Assembly (NCBI RefSeq): GCF_028554725.1
Contig: NC_071667.1
Coordinates: 74,322,001 to 74,386,000, forward strand
DNA from: Zeugodacus cucurbitae
Taxonomy: Eukaryota; Arthropoda; Insecta; Diptera; Tephritidae
Length of the DNA: 64,000 bases
Direction: 5' to 3'
The translations under genes and the position numbers were made by a program. Shown here in pieces: positions 1-11,600 of this stretch. The notes under the pieces are model-generated. The model did no database searches. It worked only from the letters and a program-made list of their open reading frames with translations, and was not told the origin of the DNA. Each line of letters begins with the position of its first letter. Position 1 is the stretch's first letter.

Positions 1-3000
1 TGCCATAATTACAATCAAATTTATGTTCTTGATGGTAATTACAAGAGCTCACTAATAATTGTCTGTTGCCTACCGTTTGCCAACTACACACATCTACTTG
101 AGCTTACCCAACAACAAACAGCGACGAGTTTATGTACAAAAATACTCATAGGAGTATACTCAGAGTAGTGCGAGAGTCAGTGTGTATAGACTGCATTGTT
201 ACAACGCTGATTGCCGTTTATGCTTTTCTCACAAAGTGACGCAGAATTTATATGAGTTTCAGAGTAAGAGTGACAGTTTTATGAAAATGTGCTTAAGAAA
301 TATAAAAAGGGGGAAGTAGGAGAGCATAAAGAAAGAAAATACAAAGAACGCTCAATGAAGGAGTGTTGAATCGGAGAATTCTTATAATTGTTGTTAGATG
401 TCTGCGATTGGAGGAACAATGTAAAAATTATGTAAAAAAAATAATAATTTCGTGGCGGGAGTTTTGATTATGTAAAAGTTGAAATATTAAAAAATTTAAA
501 ATCACTGGAATGATATAAAAGAGATGTGAATTAGGTCAGAAAGAGGATTAAAATTTTTACTAGAATCTTTTTCATCTCCTCATCAAAATGATTTGGGGAA
601 TATTTTCTATAGCTTTAACAACAAAAATAACAATACCTTAAGTCGAAACTAATGCAGAATACTATTAGAGTCGAATAATATTTCTAAAAAATAGTTGTCG
701 CATTAATCAGTCTTGAAGCTCTACGAGAAATATGTAGTTTAAAGTAAAGAGGAAAATACATTTAACATATTCCTAACTACGCTTTTTGATCTGTAATGCA
801 ATTAACACTGATTTTCAACCGATATGAACAAAAGCGAACAAAAGATTTTAAATCCGCGCACATTTGCCCGAGAAACCCAAATAGCAAATTGGTTTTTTAA
901 TTGAATAATTTGCTTTTGTAATAAACAGTTAGCCCATAGGAGACGGAAACGTGAACACTGGCTGCATTTGAGTAAAGCAGGCAACAAAAATGGCCCATAC
1001 ACATAAGTATATTTACATATACTAGAATGAGTGTGTGCAGCTTATGCAAAATGCTTAAATGCTTAAAAACATTTTATTGTTTTGCATTTTATTGTCGTTG
1101 CACTAAAATGCAACGGTTAAAACGTTCGTTTGCATTAATAACATTTGCAAGCTTTGAGTTCAAAGTGTACACATGCTGTACTCGCCATAAGTGTTTGCAT
1201 GCGTGTGTATGTTTGTATGTACGCTCATATATGCTTAAAACACTTAATTGTTATCAGCGGTTTAACGAAAATATGCCACACATTGTAATAAACTGCGAAA
1301 TGTAAAATGAACTGAAAATGGAAAAACCAAATTGCAAACAACAGCAAAAGTATATTTACATGCTGAAATGCATTCGCATACTTTATCCAAATGAAAGTGA
1401 TAATTGGGTTGCTGTAAATATATTCATACGTGAGATATGTTAGGAAAAATGCGCTTTGGCAAATTTAAACCAATCGCAATTTGCTTACTACTTCTGGGTT
1501 TACGACGCTGCTTAATTTGGAAAAATCACCGAACGATTTAAGTTTTTGTTACTAAATAAAAATAGTTTATTGCAACCGTAATATGTATAATAGAAAAAAA
1601 AATAAAATATTGAAAGCTCGTTCCAAGAGATACTTTTTGTTGTTTTTGTGTTCCAAATTTATTTAAAATTTTATTTATCATACATTAATTTCATATAATC
1701 CAGAATAAAAACTGAAATGTTTGAAATGTCTTCAAAGCTAATGTTACTCAACATACCGCTATTGTTGTTTTTCTGTTAATTAATTGATTTAATGCGTTGC
1801 AAAAACAAGAGAATTATAGTGCCGTAGTGCATTAATCGCCGTCCTGCAGGCCTTGCCACTTAAAAAGAAATACATATGACTCTGAGTGTATGTAAACACA
1901 AAATCAATTCCCTAAGGAACACCTGAATGCACCGAAAATGGTGCGATGCCAATTTTTCAACTCATTCACGTGAAATTGTGGAAGTTTAAGAATCTGAAGA
2001 ATTTCCCTAACTCTGCCAGTCGCAGCGAGCAGCTCGCTTTAGTGCCATAAAAAGCCGACTGCGTCCAAGCCAAATGACCATAACTGAAATTAACACTTTC
2101 CGCGGCGACCAATGAAGGCGAAGGCATGTCATGGCTGGATTAATTTTCAACCAATACATACATACCATACCGTACATATGTGACGCAGCTCCAAGCGACC
2201 CAGCCCAGCCCGGGGTACAGCGGTACAGCTACAATTTTCTTGTCCCATTGAAAATCTAAGCAACTTAAATAAATTGAATTGAGTCAAAATTTGCAAGAAG
2301 ATTTTGAAGCAAAGCTGAGTTGAGAAGTGTGTCTCTTGGAACGCTTCAGGCAGACCGAAACAGAGTTCCTGATACACTAGTTCTGGTTATATATGCAGAC
2401 ATACATACATGAGTCAACGGAAGTACAAGGAAGAACTTTGAAAGTTAAAACTGCACCGGCACGTACGAAAGGACAAATTATTCGTTGGTTTTCATATCTT
2501 ACCAAGTAATCTACCACAAACGTCACAATGTTAAATTCAGATGTCAGCGCGAAACTTTTGCTGCTTGTGTATCCGCTGTGAACTTTGCAGTTGGATTTGT
2601 GGTTTGCGCAAAATCAGCGCGGTGGCATCTCTTTGATTTACAACCCTTTTAGCATACCGCTCATTAAAAACGTAGTTGCGGTTGTATGTAAAATTATATA
2701 AAAAAGATCGTAAGAGAATTGTGTCACAATACTACTGCGAAATTTGTTATGTCAAGAGAGACTTTTGGAAAAAACTTTAATTAGTATCCAAGAGCTTTCA
2801 CCTGCTATGGAGAACCTTTGGTTGTCTCTGGTGGAGGGCTTTTTGTATCTGATAGGAGAACTTTCATCTTCTACCTAGCTTTTCCCTTTTTTAAAACACC
2901 CACTTTAGAGTAGGTAGGGTCTATGTAGGTGAACTCAGAGGGAAACTGCGTTGAATTCCAGAAAGCGTTCTCTTAATTGATCAGGTTTTCCATTTCAGCT

Positions 3001-3060
3001 TTTCTTCTAAATGCAAATATTTCGTGAATTCTGTTATAATTAGGCTGGCATTATGAACTA
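1..3060. other. Intergenic or intronic DNA, no gene seen
   Basis: AT-rich sequence with short ORFs on both strands that overlap each other, lack signal-peptide or domain features and are not linked by convincing splice sites. A GC-richer patch lies near 2000-2240. I recognise no transposon or RNA gene here. Confidence 0.6.
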
Positions 3061-3065
3061 GTTAA

Positions 3066-3173
3066 TTTAGTGTTGTCGAGTTCTCAAAATTACTACAAAA
3101 CATTTTTTAATTAATTTCGTAGGCAAGCAAATATTTTCTAAATTATAATCTAACTACTTGAGGCATATAAAAG
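3066..3173 (+). promoter_or_regulatory. Promoter of secreted-peptide copy 1
   Basis: A TATA box (TATAAAAG) lies at 3166-3173, about 85 bases before the ATG at 3256. The upstream stretch 3066-3115 (TTTAGTGTTGTC, then TTTTTTAATTAA) resembles the segments that precede copies 2 and 3, so the promoter was probably duplicated together with the gene. TATA box seen; shared ancestry inferred. Confidence 0.6.
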
Positions 3174-3255
3174 CGCTGTTTTCGCTTTGCAATTGTCAAA
3201 GCAGTTCTAGTGACTACAACCGTACGTAAAAGTTTAAAAGACTCGAAGCAAAGAA

Positions 3256-3485
3256 ATGAAGTTACATTTTGTTTACCTGTTCTTCATACTACGATACTCG
3301 TACTTGGCATTTTTGTCTTGAAAGCAGAGGCAAACCCTAAAGTAAGTATTTGCAAAGTATTTAGATCATAACAAGTTGTGAGTATCGATTTTCAGCCTTT
3401 CTTTGGACTCGGAGGACGTCGTAGCACACTTTCAATATGGCATTTAATTCCGGATCTAGATTGGGGATGGGAGGACAAAAAATAA
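3256..3485 (+). pseudogene. Secreted-peptide copy 1, two exons, signal exon frameshifted
   Basis: First of three tandem copies. Exon 1 (3256-3341) starts MKLHFVYL and should encode a signal peptide, but the ATG frame hits TGA within 25 codons. A second frame of the same exon reads through a hydrophobic stretch to a terminal EANPK, which matches the exon 1 ends of its paralogues. Exon 1 is 86 bases, not a multiple of three. The intron 3342-3395 (54 bases, GTAAGT...TTTTCAG) is phase 0 relative to that second frame. Exon 2 (3396-3485) then encodes 29 residues starting PFFGLGG and ending WGWEDKK before TAA. AATAAA follows at 3541. The mature part is shorter than and unlike copies 2 and 3. It is either a decayed gene or one hit by a sequencing indel. 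Function unknown. Confidence 0.6.
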
Positions 3486-3545
3486 TTTCCAAAATTATTA
3501 TTTTGTGTCATTAAATGGAATATTTAATTATCGTTAAGCCAATAA

Positions 3546-4050
3546 ATAGAGTTGGTTGCAAAGTTTAAAAGCCTTAAAATGCCAGCTGAAAAATTATTAA
3601 AAAGTTTTGAATAAAGAGAGTTCTCATATGCAATTGAGATAGAGCTTTCGATTTATAGGATTTTGGATTACATATAACACTAATGAGTTTTACATGTTTA
3701 TTTTGCTCGTATTATCAAAGCTTCTGAAGCATTGAGAGTGATTGATCAAGATTTTCAATACCTCCAACAAATTATCCTTTAATTGCTTTGAAGCGATCTC
3801 TTTAACATGTCATTAGGTGAAAAAATAACTTCTGACTTTTTAATTAATGATTTTTGGGGCCTTTATTTGTGAAAGCTATTCTGTTTGTGAAAATAATTAT
3901 ATTCAGAAATGGTTCGAAAAATAATGATTACCATAATTTAAGGTTTCGAATCGGTTTCCCGGAATGAGTAAAATTAATATCTGCAGCTTATTGGATAAAT
4001 ATATTTTATTAAATATATATATTTAAAAAATAACGAACATTTTCATTTTT
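3546..4050. other. Spacer inside the peptide array
   Basis: AT-rich sequence between copy 1 and the mariner relic. No ORF or repeat that I can support. Confidence 0.5.
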
Positions 4051-4059
4051 GTCCAAATG

Positions 4060-4262
4060 TTTATTCATTCGATATTTTCCATACTCAAACTCAATTTTTG
4101 GAATAGACTTTAGCAATTTCACGTATGTTTGTAAAACGACGGCCCCTTAAGGTTCACTTTACTTTTGGAAATAGGAAAGGTCACACGGAGCCATGTCTAG
4201 GCTGGATTGGATTTGGTCAAGAATTCTCGAACAAGCTACGACGTCTGAGCTTTTATTAAACG
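4060..4262 (-). mobile_element. Mariner-family transposase fossil (C-terminal part)
   Basis: On the minus strand, broken frames together read like the end of a mariner transposase. A segment resembling LVREFLTKSN is followed by DMAPCD, whose last aspartate codon (4180-4182) is at the position of the third catalytic Asp in mariner enzymes (DD34D). Then come FLFPKVK, a stop, and LRGRRFTNIREIAK. A further frameshift leads to IPKIEFE. At least one nonsense codon and two frame changes show that the copy is dead. The earlier catalytic residues and the terminal inverted repeats were not found. The element lies between copies 1 and 2 of the peptide array and probably accounts for part of their wide spacing. 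Confidence 0.7.
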
Positions 4263-4498
4263 AAAACCGCCAAGTTCATAAATAACGTCTAACCTTAGCG
4301 GCTCCTATAGACAAAGTAAGCAATGAATGCAGTAGAAAATTGTATCGTACTTCAGCGGCATGTAGATAAAAGCTATTTTAAGGTGAAAGTCTCAATGATA
4401 TAATTGTAGAAGATTTAGTACCCATACGACAACCTCTGTGACCACAATAAACATATGTATGAGCTTGATTAAAATTTTATGATATTAAAAACCAACTT

Positions 4499-4615
4499 GT
4501 CTGTCATAAAATAGATAACTGTTTAGTGTTTGTCATCGGAAATTGCTGAAAAGAATTTTTAATTAAAAATTGTCTTCTTTTTACAACACAAATTTTAACT
4601 TTCCCCTATATAAAG
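4499..4615 (+). promoter_or_regulatory. Promoter of secreted-peptide copy 2
   Basis: TATATAAAG at 4607-4615 lies 55 bases before the ATG. The segment 4499-4574 (CTGTCATAAAATAGATAACT, then a GTTTAGTGTTTGTC block and TTTTTAATTAAAAA) is a close direct repeat of 5029-5097 before copy 3. This shows that the duplicated unit includes upstream regulatory DNA. Confidence 0.7.
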
Positions 4616-4670
4616 TCGAGCGTTTCACCACACTTAATACATAGTATTTAAACCCACTCCGGCTGAAATA

Positions 4671-4968
4671 ATGAAGATAAATTTTGTGCACTATCTGCTG
4701 TTATTCGCCTTCGTGCTATTTTGCTTTAGTGCAGTGACAGAGGCCAAGGTGAGCAGTATTAACGGAACTACTACTTTACTTATATTTTTTAATCTCCATA
4801 ATTTTCGTATAGCCTTGGCTCTTTCAGCCTCCTCCACAAAAGAGTCCATTATTGAGACTTATTGGAGCTATTCGTTATTATATTAAATGTGGCTCTCCGT
4901 CCAAATCGACAAAGTTCAGCAAATTAGTTTTTCACTTCCTTAAAGAGTCACAGAACATTTGTATCTAA
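4671..4968 (+). CDS. Small secreted cationic peptide, copy 2 (intact)
   Basis: Only intact member of the three-gene array. Exon 1 (4671-4748) encodes 26 residues: MKINFVHY, a hydrophobic core, then AVTEAK, a good signal peptide. The intron 4749-4812 (64 bases, GTGAGC...CGTATAG) is phase 0. Exon 2 (4813-4968) encodes 51 residues and a TAA, giving 77 in all. The mature part starts with a Pro-rich PWLFQPPPQK, continues into a hydrophobic-basic stretch (LLRLIGAIRYYIK), has two cysteines, and has an estimated net charge of about +7. It aligns with copy 3 as PLxxLIxAIRxxI, SPSxS and FLKxxQN. I recognise no named family. An antimicrobial or reproductive-gland peptide would fit the form, but that is inference. 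The reading through the intron is closed by a stop, which supports the splice model. Confidence 0.75.
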
Positions 4969-5028
4969 TTAAAACTTAGTGATTTAGACCCACATGACAA
5001 ATATACATTATATATGAAAATATATGGA

Positions 5029-5142
5029 CTGTCATAAAATAAATAACTGTTTAATGTTTATCAACGAAAATTGCTCAAAAGAATTTTCAATTAAAAACGG
5101 TAGCTTCCGCTATGAAAAATTATTGTTTTCGAGTATATAAAG
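5029..5142 (+). promoter_or_regulatory. Promoter of secreted-peptide copy 3
   Basis: TATATAAAG at 5134-5142 lies 55 bases before the ATG, the same spacing as in copy 2. Segment 5029-5097 repeats 4499-4574 with a few substitutions and ends in the same CAATTAAAAA-type A/T block. Confidence 0.7.
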
Positions 5143-5197
5143 TCAAGTTTTAAAAAGTAATCAGTGCAAAACATTTCAAACCGCTCCAATTGAAAAC

Positions 5198-5492
5198 ATG
5201 AAGTTAAAATTTGTGCACTATCTTTTGTTTTTATCTTCGTACTACTTTGTTTCAGTGCAGTGTCAGAGGCAAGGGTGAGTAATATTACTAGAACTTATAG
5301 AAAGCTTTAAATATTTCACGACTATTTCTCTTTTCTAAACAGTTTGTGCTTCCTATTCCTGTTCCTAGTCCATTACCGTGGCTTATCAAAGCTATTAGAA
5401 ATTTTATTAATCCGGAATCTCCATCCCAATCGGTAAAAGATGCTTTGGAAAGCTTCTTGAAAACTTTGCAAAACCAAAGCAGAAGTGAATAA
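5198..5492 (+). pseudogene. Secreted-peptide copy 3, single-base frameshift in signal exon
   Basis: Third tandem copy. Exon 1 (5198-5274) begins MKLKFVHYLL like copy 2, but it is 77 bases instead of 78. One base is missing in the T-run near 5227-5232. As written, the ATG frame runs into a stop at the splice donor, while the next frame continues the signal peptide to FSAVSEAR. Donor GGGTGAGT and acceptor AACAG bound an intron at 5275-5342 (68 bases). Exon 2 (5343-5492) is fully open: 49 residues, with a Pro-rich start (VLPIPVPSPLPW), the shared LIKAIRNFI segment, SPSQS and FLKTLQNQ before TAA. AATAAA overlaps the stop codon. Because the lesion is one base in a homopolymer and exon 2 is undamaged, a sequencing or assembly error is as likely as real inactivation. 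Function unknown. Confidence 0.65.
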
Positions 5493-5499
5493 ATTTGAT

Positions 5500-8280
5500 T
5501 TTGTAATATTTCTAAAAAAAATTCAAATAAATTTAAAATATATGCGTTTTCTAAAAAAAAATTTCAACTTTCTCAAGCAAGTAAGAATTTGCATTCCTTA
5601 AGGTGGAACTAATCTCTTAGTATTTCGCAAATTCGTAGCGCTTCAAAAGATGACGGCCCTGAAGAAGAAACTGCTTTTGAAACCAATTTTTATGATTGGA
5701 GAGAGACTTGTCGTCTCTGTAATTGGCTTTCAAGTTTTGAGTAGCGGCTTTTACAAATTCAAATTCAAATGCATATATCTTGAACATATTTGGTGCACAC
5801 ACGGACACATGCGTCGACTCACAGCAAACGCTAATAAACTTACATGTGTATAATAAATCCCTGTGCACCTTAACGTTCTCAGTAATGCGGTGCGCCAATA
5901 AATTCCAGTGGATTAGACGTTCGGACGACGACCATGCAGATGGAAAGCTGAAAAAAGCGCAAAAGCGTCACACATGAAATTACATACAGGTTTTGCGCAC
6001 CAACGCCAATCGCTACCACAGCTATAACGCCGCGCAGCTGCTCGTCACGAGAATGTGTGTGTTTGAAATAGAACAAATACCGGGCCACCGAGCGCGCCAG
6101 CGCATTGCTGTCATAGCTCATTTGGCCATCGCAATATGCACGCGTTCTTGTCGCCGCTGCACGGTCGCTAAGCTAGCTAGTAGACATGCTTGTAGCGTGA
6201 ATTATCGCCCTGAGAGTTGACATTGCGGAAGCATCGAATGCGGTTGCTTGAAGAATGTGCAATGTGCGCATATGCAGATAGCTAATATCATTAGCGTGAT
6301 TGGTTGGAAGTGGAGAGCGCTGTTTGGTGGCCTGTAGCTGGTCGCTGGAACTCAAGAAACTACTGTGTGCGTTTGTTCGTCTGGTGGCTGTTTAGGAGTA
6401 TCTTATCGAATTTCAATATTGACAATTGATAGTCAATAGAACTGCGGAGAAAACATAACTGAGGTTAAATGGTAGCGGAAGCAAATATTTGTTTGATCTA
6501 CTACGAAGAAATGCAATGTTTATGAAAATATACGTATGTGAAGATGTCCGTTGTGACATTCCGAAGATGATTTTCTCAGGCGAGATATTAATTCGCAGTA
6601 TTATTTGATGCAAACACATCCGGTAAACCTGTTGAACCGGATGTTGCTGTTATTCAATAATGTCAGAGAGCTAAATAAAAATATATGCCCTGTGCATAAA
6701 TAAATTCTTGAGATATTAAAAATAGATTTTAATCACTAACGAAATCAAAGCAGCTTAAATTATAAAATATACTACTTTTATACCAATTTTATAGGAACAC
6801 GAATTAATTGGTAATGGAAGAGTGTTGAGTCAGAAGCATATAAAAAAAAGTTACTCAGTACTAACGAGAGCGATGCATTCTAATTTAGAAAGTTCTGTAT
6901 ATTTTCTACTATGACATTAACAGTGCTTCTAATTCATTAAGAAATAATTAAAATGCAAATATTATGATTATCAGCAGCAACACCAACGGAAGCACCATTC
7001 AACGCCTAATTGTGACAAATGAAATGCCATAGACTAATAAGTAACATACTCATTCGTGCTCACCTAAGTAGAAACTAAAAGTGCAAGTATAGCGCATGCG
7101 CAATGGCTACCTATACGGATATGTGAGTCCTTGTTCATCAAGCGCCTTATCAAATTTCTTAGAAATGCAACAAACCGATCAACCGTAAAGCGCGTCACGA
7201 AACATGCAACATGCCATGGCTCAGTGGCAAGCAGGCAGTGGCAACCAGCTAGCTAATGCAACATGACTGCCTCAACACGAAATCATAATCTTAATGGCTT
7301 AAACTGTGAATGCATGTTGCAATGTGAAAAACATGAACATGAAAACAGCTCTCTTAGTCGCTGCAGCAAACACAGAATGCAACTGAAATTAAAAATTAAA
7401 AAAATTGCAAGAAATCTTAGTTAGGACTAAGCTCAGACGTTTCAGATGCGAATTTTTTAAGTATTCAAGTGACTTGTACTCTGCAGAGTTACGCCCAGCC
7501 AAGCCGCCACTACTGCTTGTCAGTTATTATAGTTCTTGCATTTCGCTTGCAGTCACCTGAAATGGTTTGTGAATTGTAAGGCGCTACTTGGACTGTTGTC
7601 GACCATCTCAACTGGAGGCATTCACAGAGAATATTAGACATACATATGTATTTGTTTATATATTTATAGCGATTTTACACTTATGTTTGTACTGATTAAA
7701 TGTGAGTCATGCGCTTATTTGATGATGTAACCAACATTTATTACATTTGGCTCTTGTTTTGCTTCCTCAAGCTGTATTAAGACTGCTGAAGAGAGTTCTT
7801 TTATTTCTGAAAAGTTGTTTATGTTTGCCTATGGACATTTATATCTACTCTCTACGTATTAGCTCTTTTATCGCGAAATTTTAGTATGAATTTTTTTTTT
7901 TAAGCTTTTTGTGGGATAGTTTACTTTTGGTATTAATTTAATGGTTATTGAAGCGCATAAATTATGGTTTACATCAAGTTGTATATGAGAAGTTGTATTA
8001 AGGTTGCTATTAACGGAGAAGTGAATGTAAGCGTGATGGTCTTGTATAAATGTGTTTAAAAATAGTTTAAATTTATGAGCGCTCCAAAATGAACAGAAAT
8101 AGTTTATATATTAATTAATTAAAATTATTACAAGATACTTAATTTAAATAAACTTTTTGTAGTAAATTTTTGTCAGCGGACAATACTAAAAATCTAAGAG
8201 GAAGTTGAGATATATAAGAATGTTATAAGAAGAACGAACAGTAAAGTTTTTTCATCTACTGAATCTTTTAGTAAAATTAT
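5500..8280. other. Intergenic DNA, no gene supported
   Basis: A GC-richer patch at about 5880-6360 produces overlapping ORFs of 60-90 codons in several frames on both strands, the mark of non-coding GC-rich DNA rather than a gene. The rest is AT-rich. No repeat, RNA gene or transposon recognised. Confidence 0.5.
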
Positions 8281-8284
8281 TTAT

Positions 8285-8639
8285 TTATAATATTTGCAAT
8301 ATAAGAACAGTTTTTGCTCCAACACCATTTCCCTCGGAGGCACATCCGCCTAACTTTCTTCCATCAATAAAATACACATCGTCTGGACAGCACTTCCATC
8401 AAATGGGCTTTACAAGATAATGATACTATTTATATACATATGTATATAACAAACCTATAAACATACTTACATTCGTGAATAGTTTTGTGGTTGCGCGTCT
8501 CTGACTGCAAGAATCGCCTAATGACTAGTGTGAAATCCAGATCTAGCCGAATGACTTCAAGTGTCTGAGCCGTAAATTGTCTGACATTGCCGTCAGTCAC
8601 ACTTGTGATTGCAGTTGCCGCTAGCAGAAGCTGCAACAT
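8285..8639 (-). CDS. Candidate two-exon secreted peptide (hypothetical)
   Basis: Minus-strand model. Exon 1 (8639-8471) starts MLQLLLAATA, a short signal-like stretch, followed by a mixed-composition region with LDLDFTLVIRRFLQSETRN. It ends at a strong donor, GTAAGTATG, with one base of a split codon. A modest acceptor (CTGTCCAG, exon from 8382) restores the frame into YFIDGRKLGGCASEGNG and on to a TAA at 8287-8285, giving 88 residues. The donor quality, the signal-like start and a residue mix unlike the AT-rich surroundings support it. No TATA box is evident upstream, the acceptor is only fair, and I recognise no family, so chance cannot be excluded. A non-coding RNA exon is an alternative. 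Confidence 0.28.
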
Positions 8640-11600
8640 TTCGCTGTTGCAATGGCCTAGTGACAAGTTGTGGCATGCGGAAATTGATTATTAGAGGCTA
8701 CGTAATCCATTTTGGTGAATGTTTTTTGTTTCTTGCATTTAATGATAACCAGAAATGAAGTGAAGAGAGTAAAATCGGAGCATTTTATCTGCACGAGTGA
8801 TTCCAGTTTGATGGTGGCAAGTGAGTGTCGCTCAGAATAATAAAATGCACGACAAAGTGAGTGTTGAGGAGCTATATTGGAGAGCTGTCTATTTAATATA
8901 GAAAGTAGACACTAAATTTCTCATATTATTATTATTGCTAAAACTTTATTGTCAACAACAACATTAACCCATAAAACTTTGAAAAAACTCATAATGAAAT
9001 GCACTTAATTCATAAATGGGAGACTTTTCTGGGGGACACTCAGAGGTGCTAAATTATTGCAGCAAAAAAAATTTATATAAACATGACGCTAAAACCTTTC
9101 ATTTGCCACAATATTTGCCCAGAAATAATCATAAATAATAACTGTGGCAATTAAGTGTCCATAATGTGTCAAAAGTGGATTTCTATTGCACTTTTCAGTT
9201 ACACAGTTATTTAGTTATTGCAGTGAATGGGAAAAACGTGCAGCGACTAATTGTGAAGCATGCAACAGTTACGAAGCTGACACAAATCAAAATTTACACA
9301 AAAGTCTTTTTAGGTTTGTGTAATTGTACTGTGATTTCGGGTTGAGCCAATTGAATGAAAGACGAATATGAAATATATTACTCTTAAATATAAATATTAT
9401 TATTGGTATGCACTTAAATTGTGAGTGAGAATAAATTTTGTGGCAAATGAGTTTTGGTTTTAATATAACTGTATTATTTTATATATATATATATTCTTTC
9501 CAAAATTAATTGTTATATTTTCAAATTGGTGGTATAAGCGAAGGTGTCATTATATTTTAATACTGAAGTAAGAAAACAAGTTATGAATACCGAAAATTAT
9601 CAGTATTCCGAAATTGCAATTCTTGTTTCACGAAATTTCAAAAATTTCGTAATGAAATACTTTAAATTACATTTTTGGCATAATATAAATTTTGCACTTT
9701 TAAAATTTTTTCAAATTCGGAATTCCGAAATTTTTGGAGTTTTCTTTTTAATTTTCTGTAATTAAATTGTATTAAAAATTAATTGAAAAATTAAAAAAAA
9801 AATTTCTTGATTTATTGCTATTTTTCTGCATAGTGCGCCCACTGTAACTCTGTGAGTTATGTATATTCAAACTAAAATAAGTGAACGTTAGCGCTAATTG
9901 AAAAATGAATTTATATGCAATTTTTTTAGGAAATTTGAAAACGCATACATTTTGACATCAAAAGTGTATGATTGATGGGCAAGTAGGCAGCTGTGAGACT
10001 TTCAGTTTTTAAAGTGATCTTAACCTTGAAATTCTTTTTACTAAGCTAATGATGAAAAACTGTTTATTTTGAAATGTAATTGTGTCGGAAATTATTACAA
10101 ATTCTTTTATTAAATTTAATATTTTTAATTGAGTGGCACTGTAATAGCAATCCATTTGCAGCCACTTAACAGGCAGACAAGTGTATATAAATATAACAAC
10201 AATGTGAGGTGATATTTAAAAAAATGTGTTTTCCAAAGCCGTTGGCCATTCAGTTAGTTATTTTTTGAAATTTGATGTTTCTGTACTCGTAATTAGTGCT
10301 AAAACTCTTATTTCATTTTGTACGAGTTTTTCATTCATCAAAATTATGTTCGAAGTAGCAATAATTTCATTGACAAATACATAATAGAATATTTTGGGCA
10401 ATTATATTGTTTATAGTTCTTAAAATGGCTTCAAATCATATAAAAAGTTTCACCTTTGTACAAAACTATACAAAACAATTTCCAAAAAATTGATTTATAT
10501 TTTATTAGATATATCTGTAAGTTAGATTTTGTGGTCTGAAATGAGTAATTCAAAAATAATTTTCAATTTGTTTAAAAGGCAATATCTTTTCAATTAGCTA
10601 TAAATTAAACAACATAATTTGAATACCACTATAGTAAAATTCAATTTCAAATTTGCCATGCGCGCTGAATTAATGATCGCCAATTATATGCCTAAATTTG
10701 TAGTAGCAATTTTTAAATTGCACCGCTGAATAAAGCAATGCCGCAACATACTATCGGCGGAAAAAATTTAAGCACTTTGCCACAAAAATAAATGCATGCA
10801 AATAACCATACATAAAAAAAAAATGTTTCAAATAATTATATAGAGATTCGTTATTTCTTTGAAAGCAAATTAAAATTTTTAAAGTTAGCGAAAAAATTTA
10901 GTTAATTTAATTAAAAAGCAATAAAAATTGTAATTAAGTATAATAATTGGAAGTTTTGATGGCAAACTGTCAGTGATTATAATTTTAGTTGTGAAGAACC
11001 ACATGAAAAAAGTAGTAAATTCATAAAAAGTCCATAACAAATTGCAGCCAACCGCAGCTATCTCTAAATCACTTTTCTTTCATCAGCTTCTCCACCTTAG
11101 CGCCTGTTATGGCTGTGACCACCCCAGTTTCAACGCCTTCACCAACCCGAAACACTCCATTGAGATATGCGATATCAACGCAAAACTCCCACGAAAAGAC
11201 AACGGCAGCCCGATAAGGCACACAAACACATGCAACACACACACAAAAATATAAATTTAATGTATTTTATGTGTGCTGCCACCAAATTTGTTAGATTTTC
11301 ATGTCAATAAATTTCTAAAAAAAAAAAAGGACATACACACTGCTATGTGATTTTTATAAAGTTTACAGTTAAAAGTATGTTGTTGGTATGTGCGTGCAAC
11401 AAAATTAATTTTTAAGTGTACCCACATGAGTTGACAACCCGCCACTGCATCAACTGCCGCAATTGGCTGTTTATTCCGTACGCGGAAAAATTGTATTCTC
11501 ACATGGTTATTATTGTTGTTGTAGAAATGTCTGAAATAATTTGTCACAACAAAGTGACAACTTTGCTATGGATTTATGTTGAAATATTTGCGCTATATTT

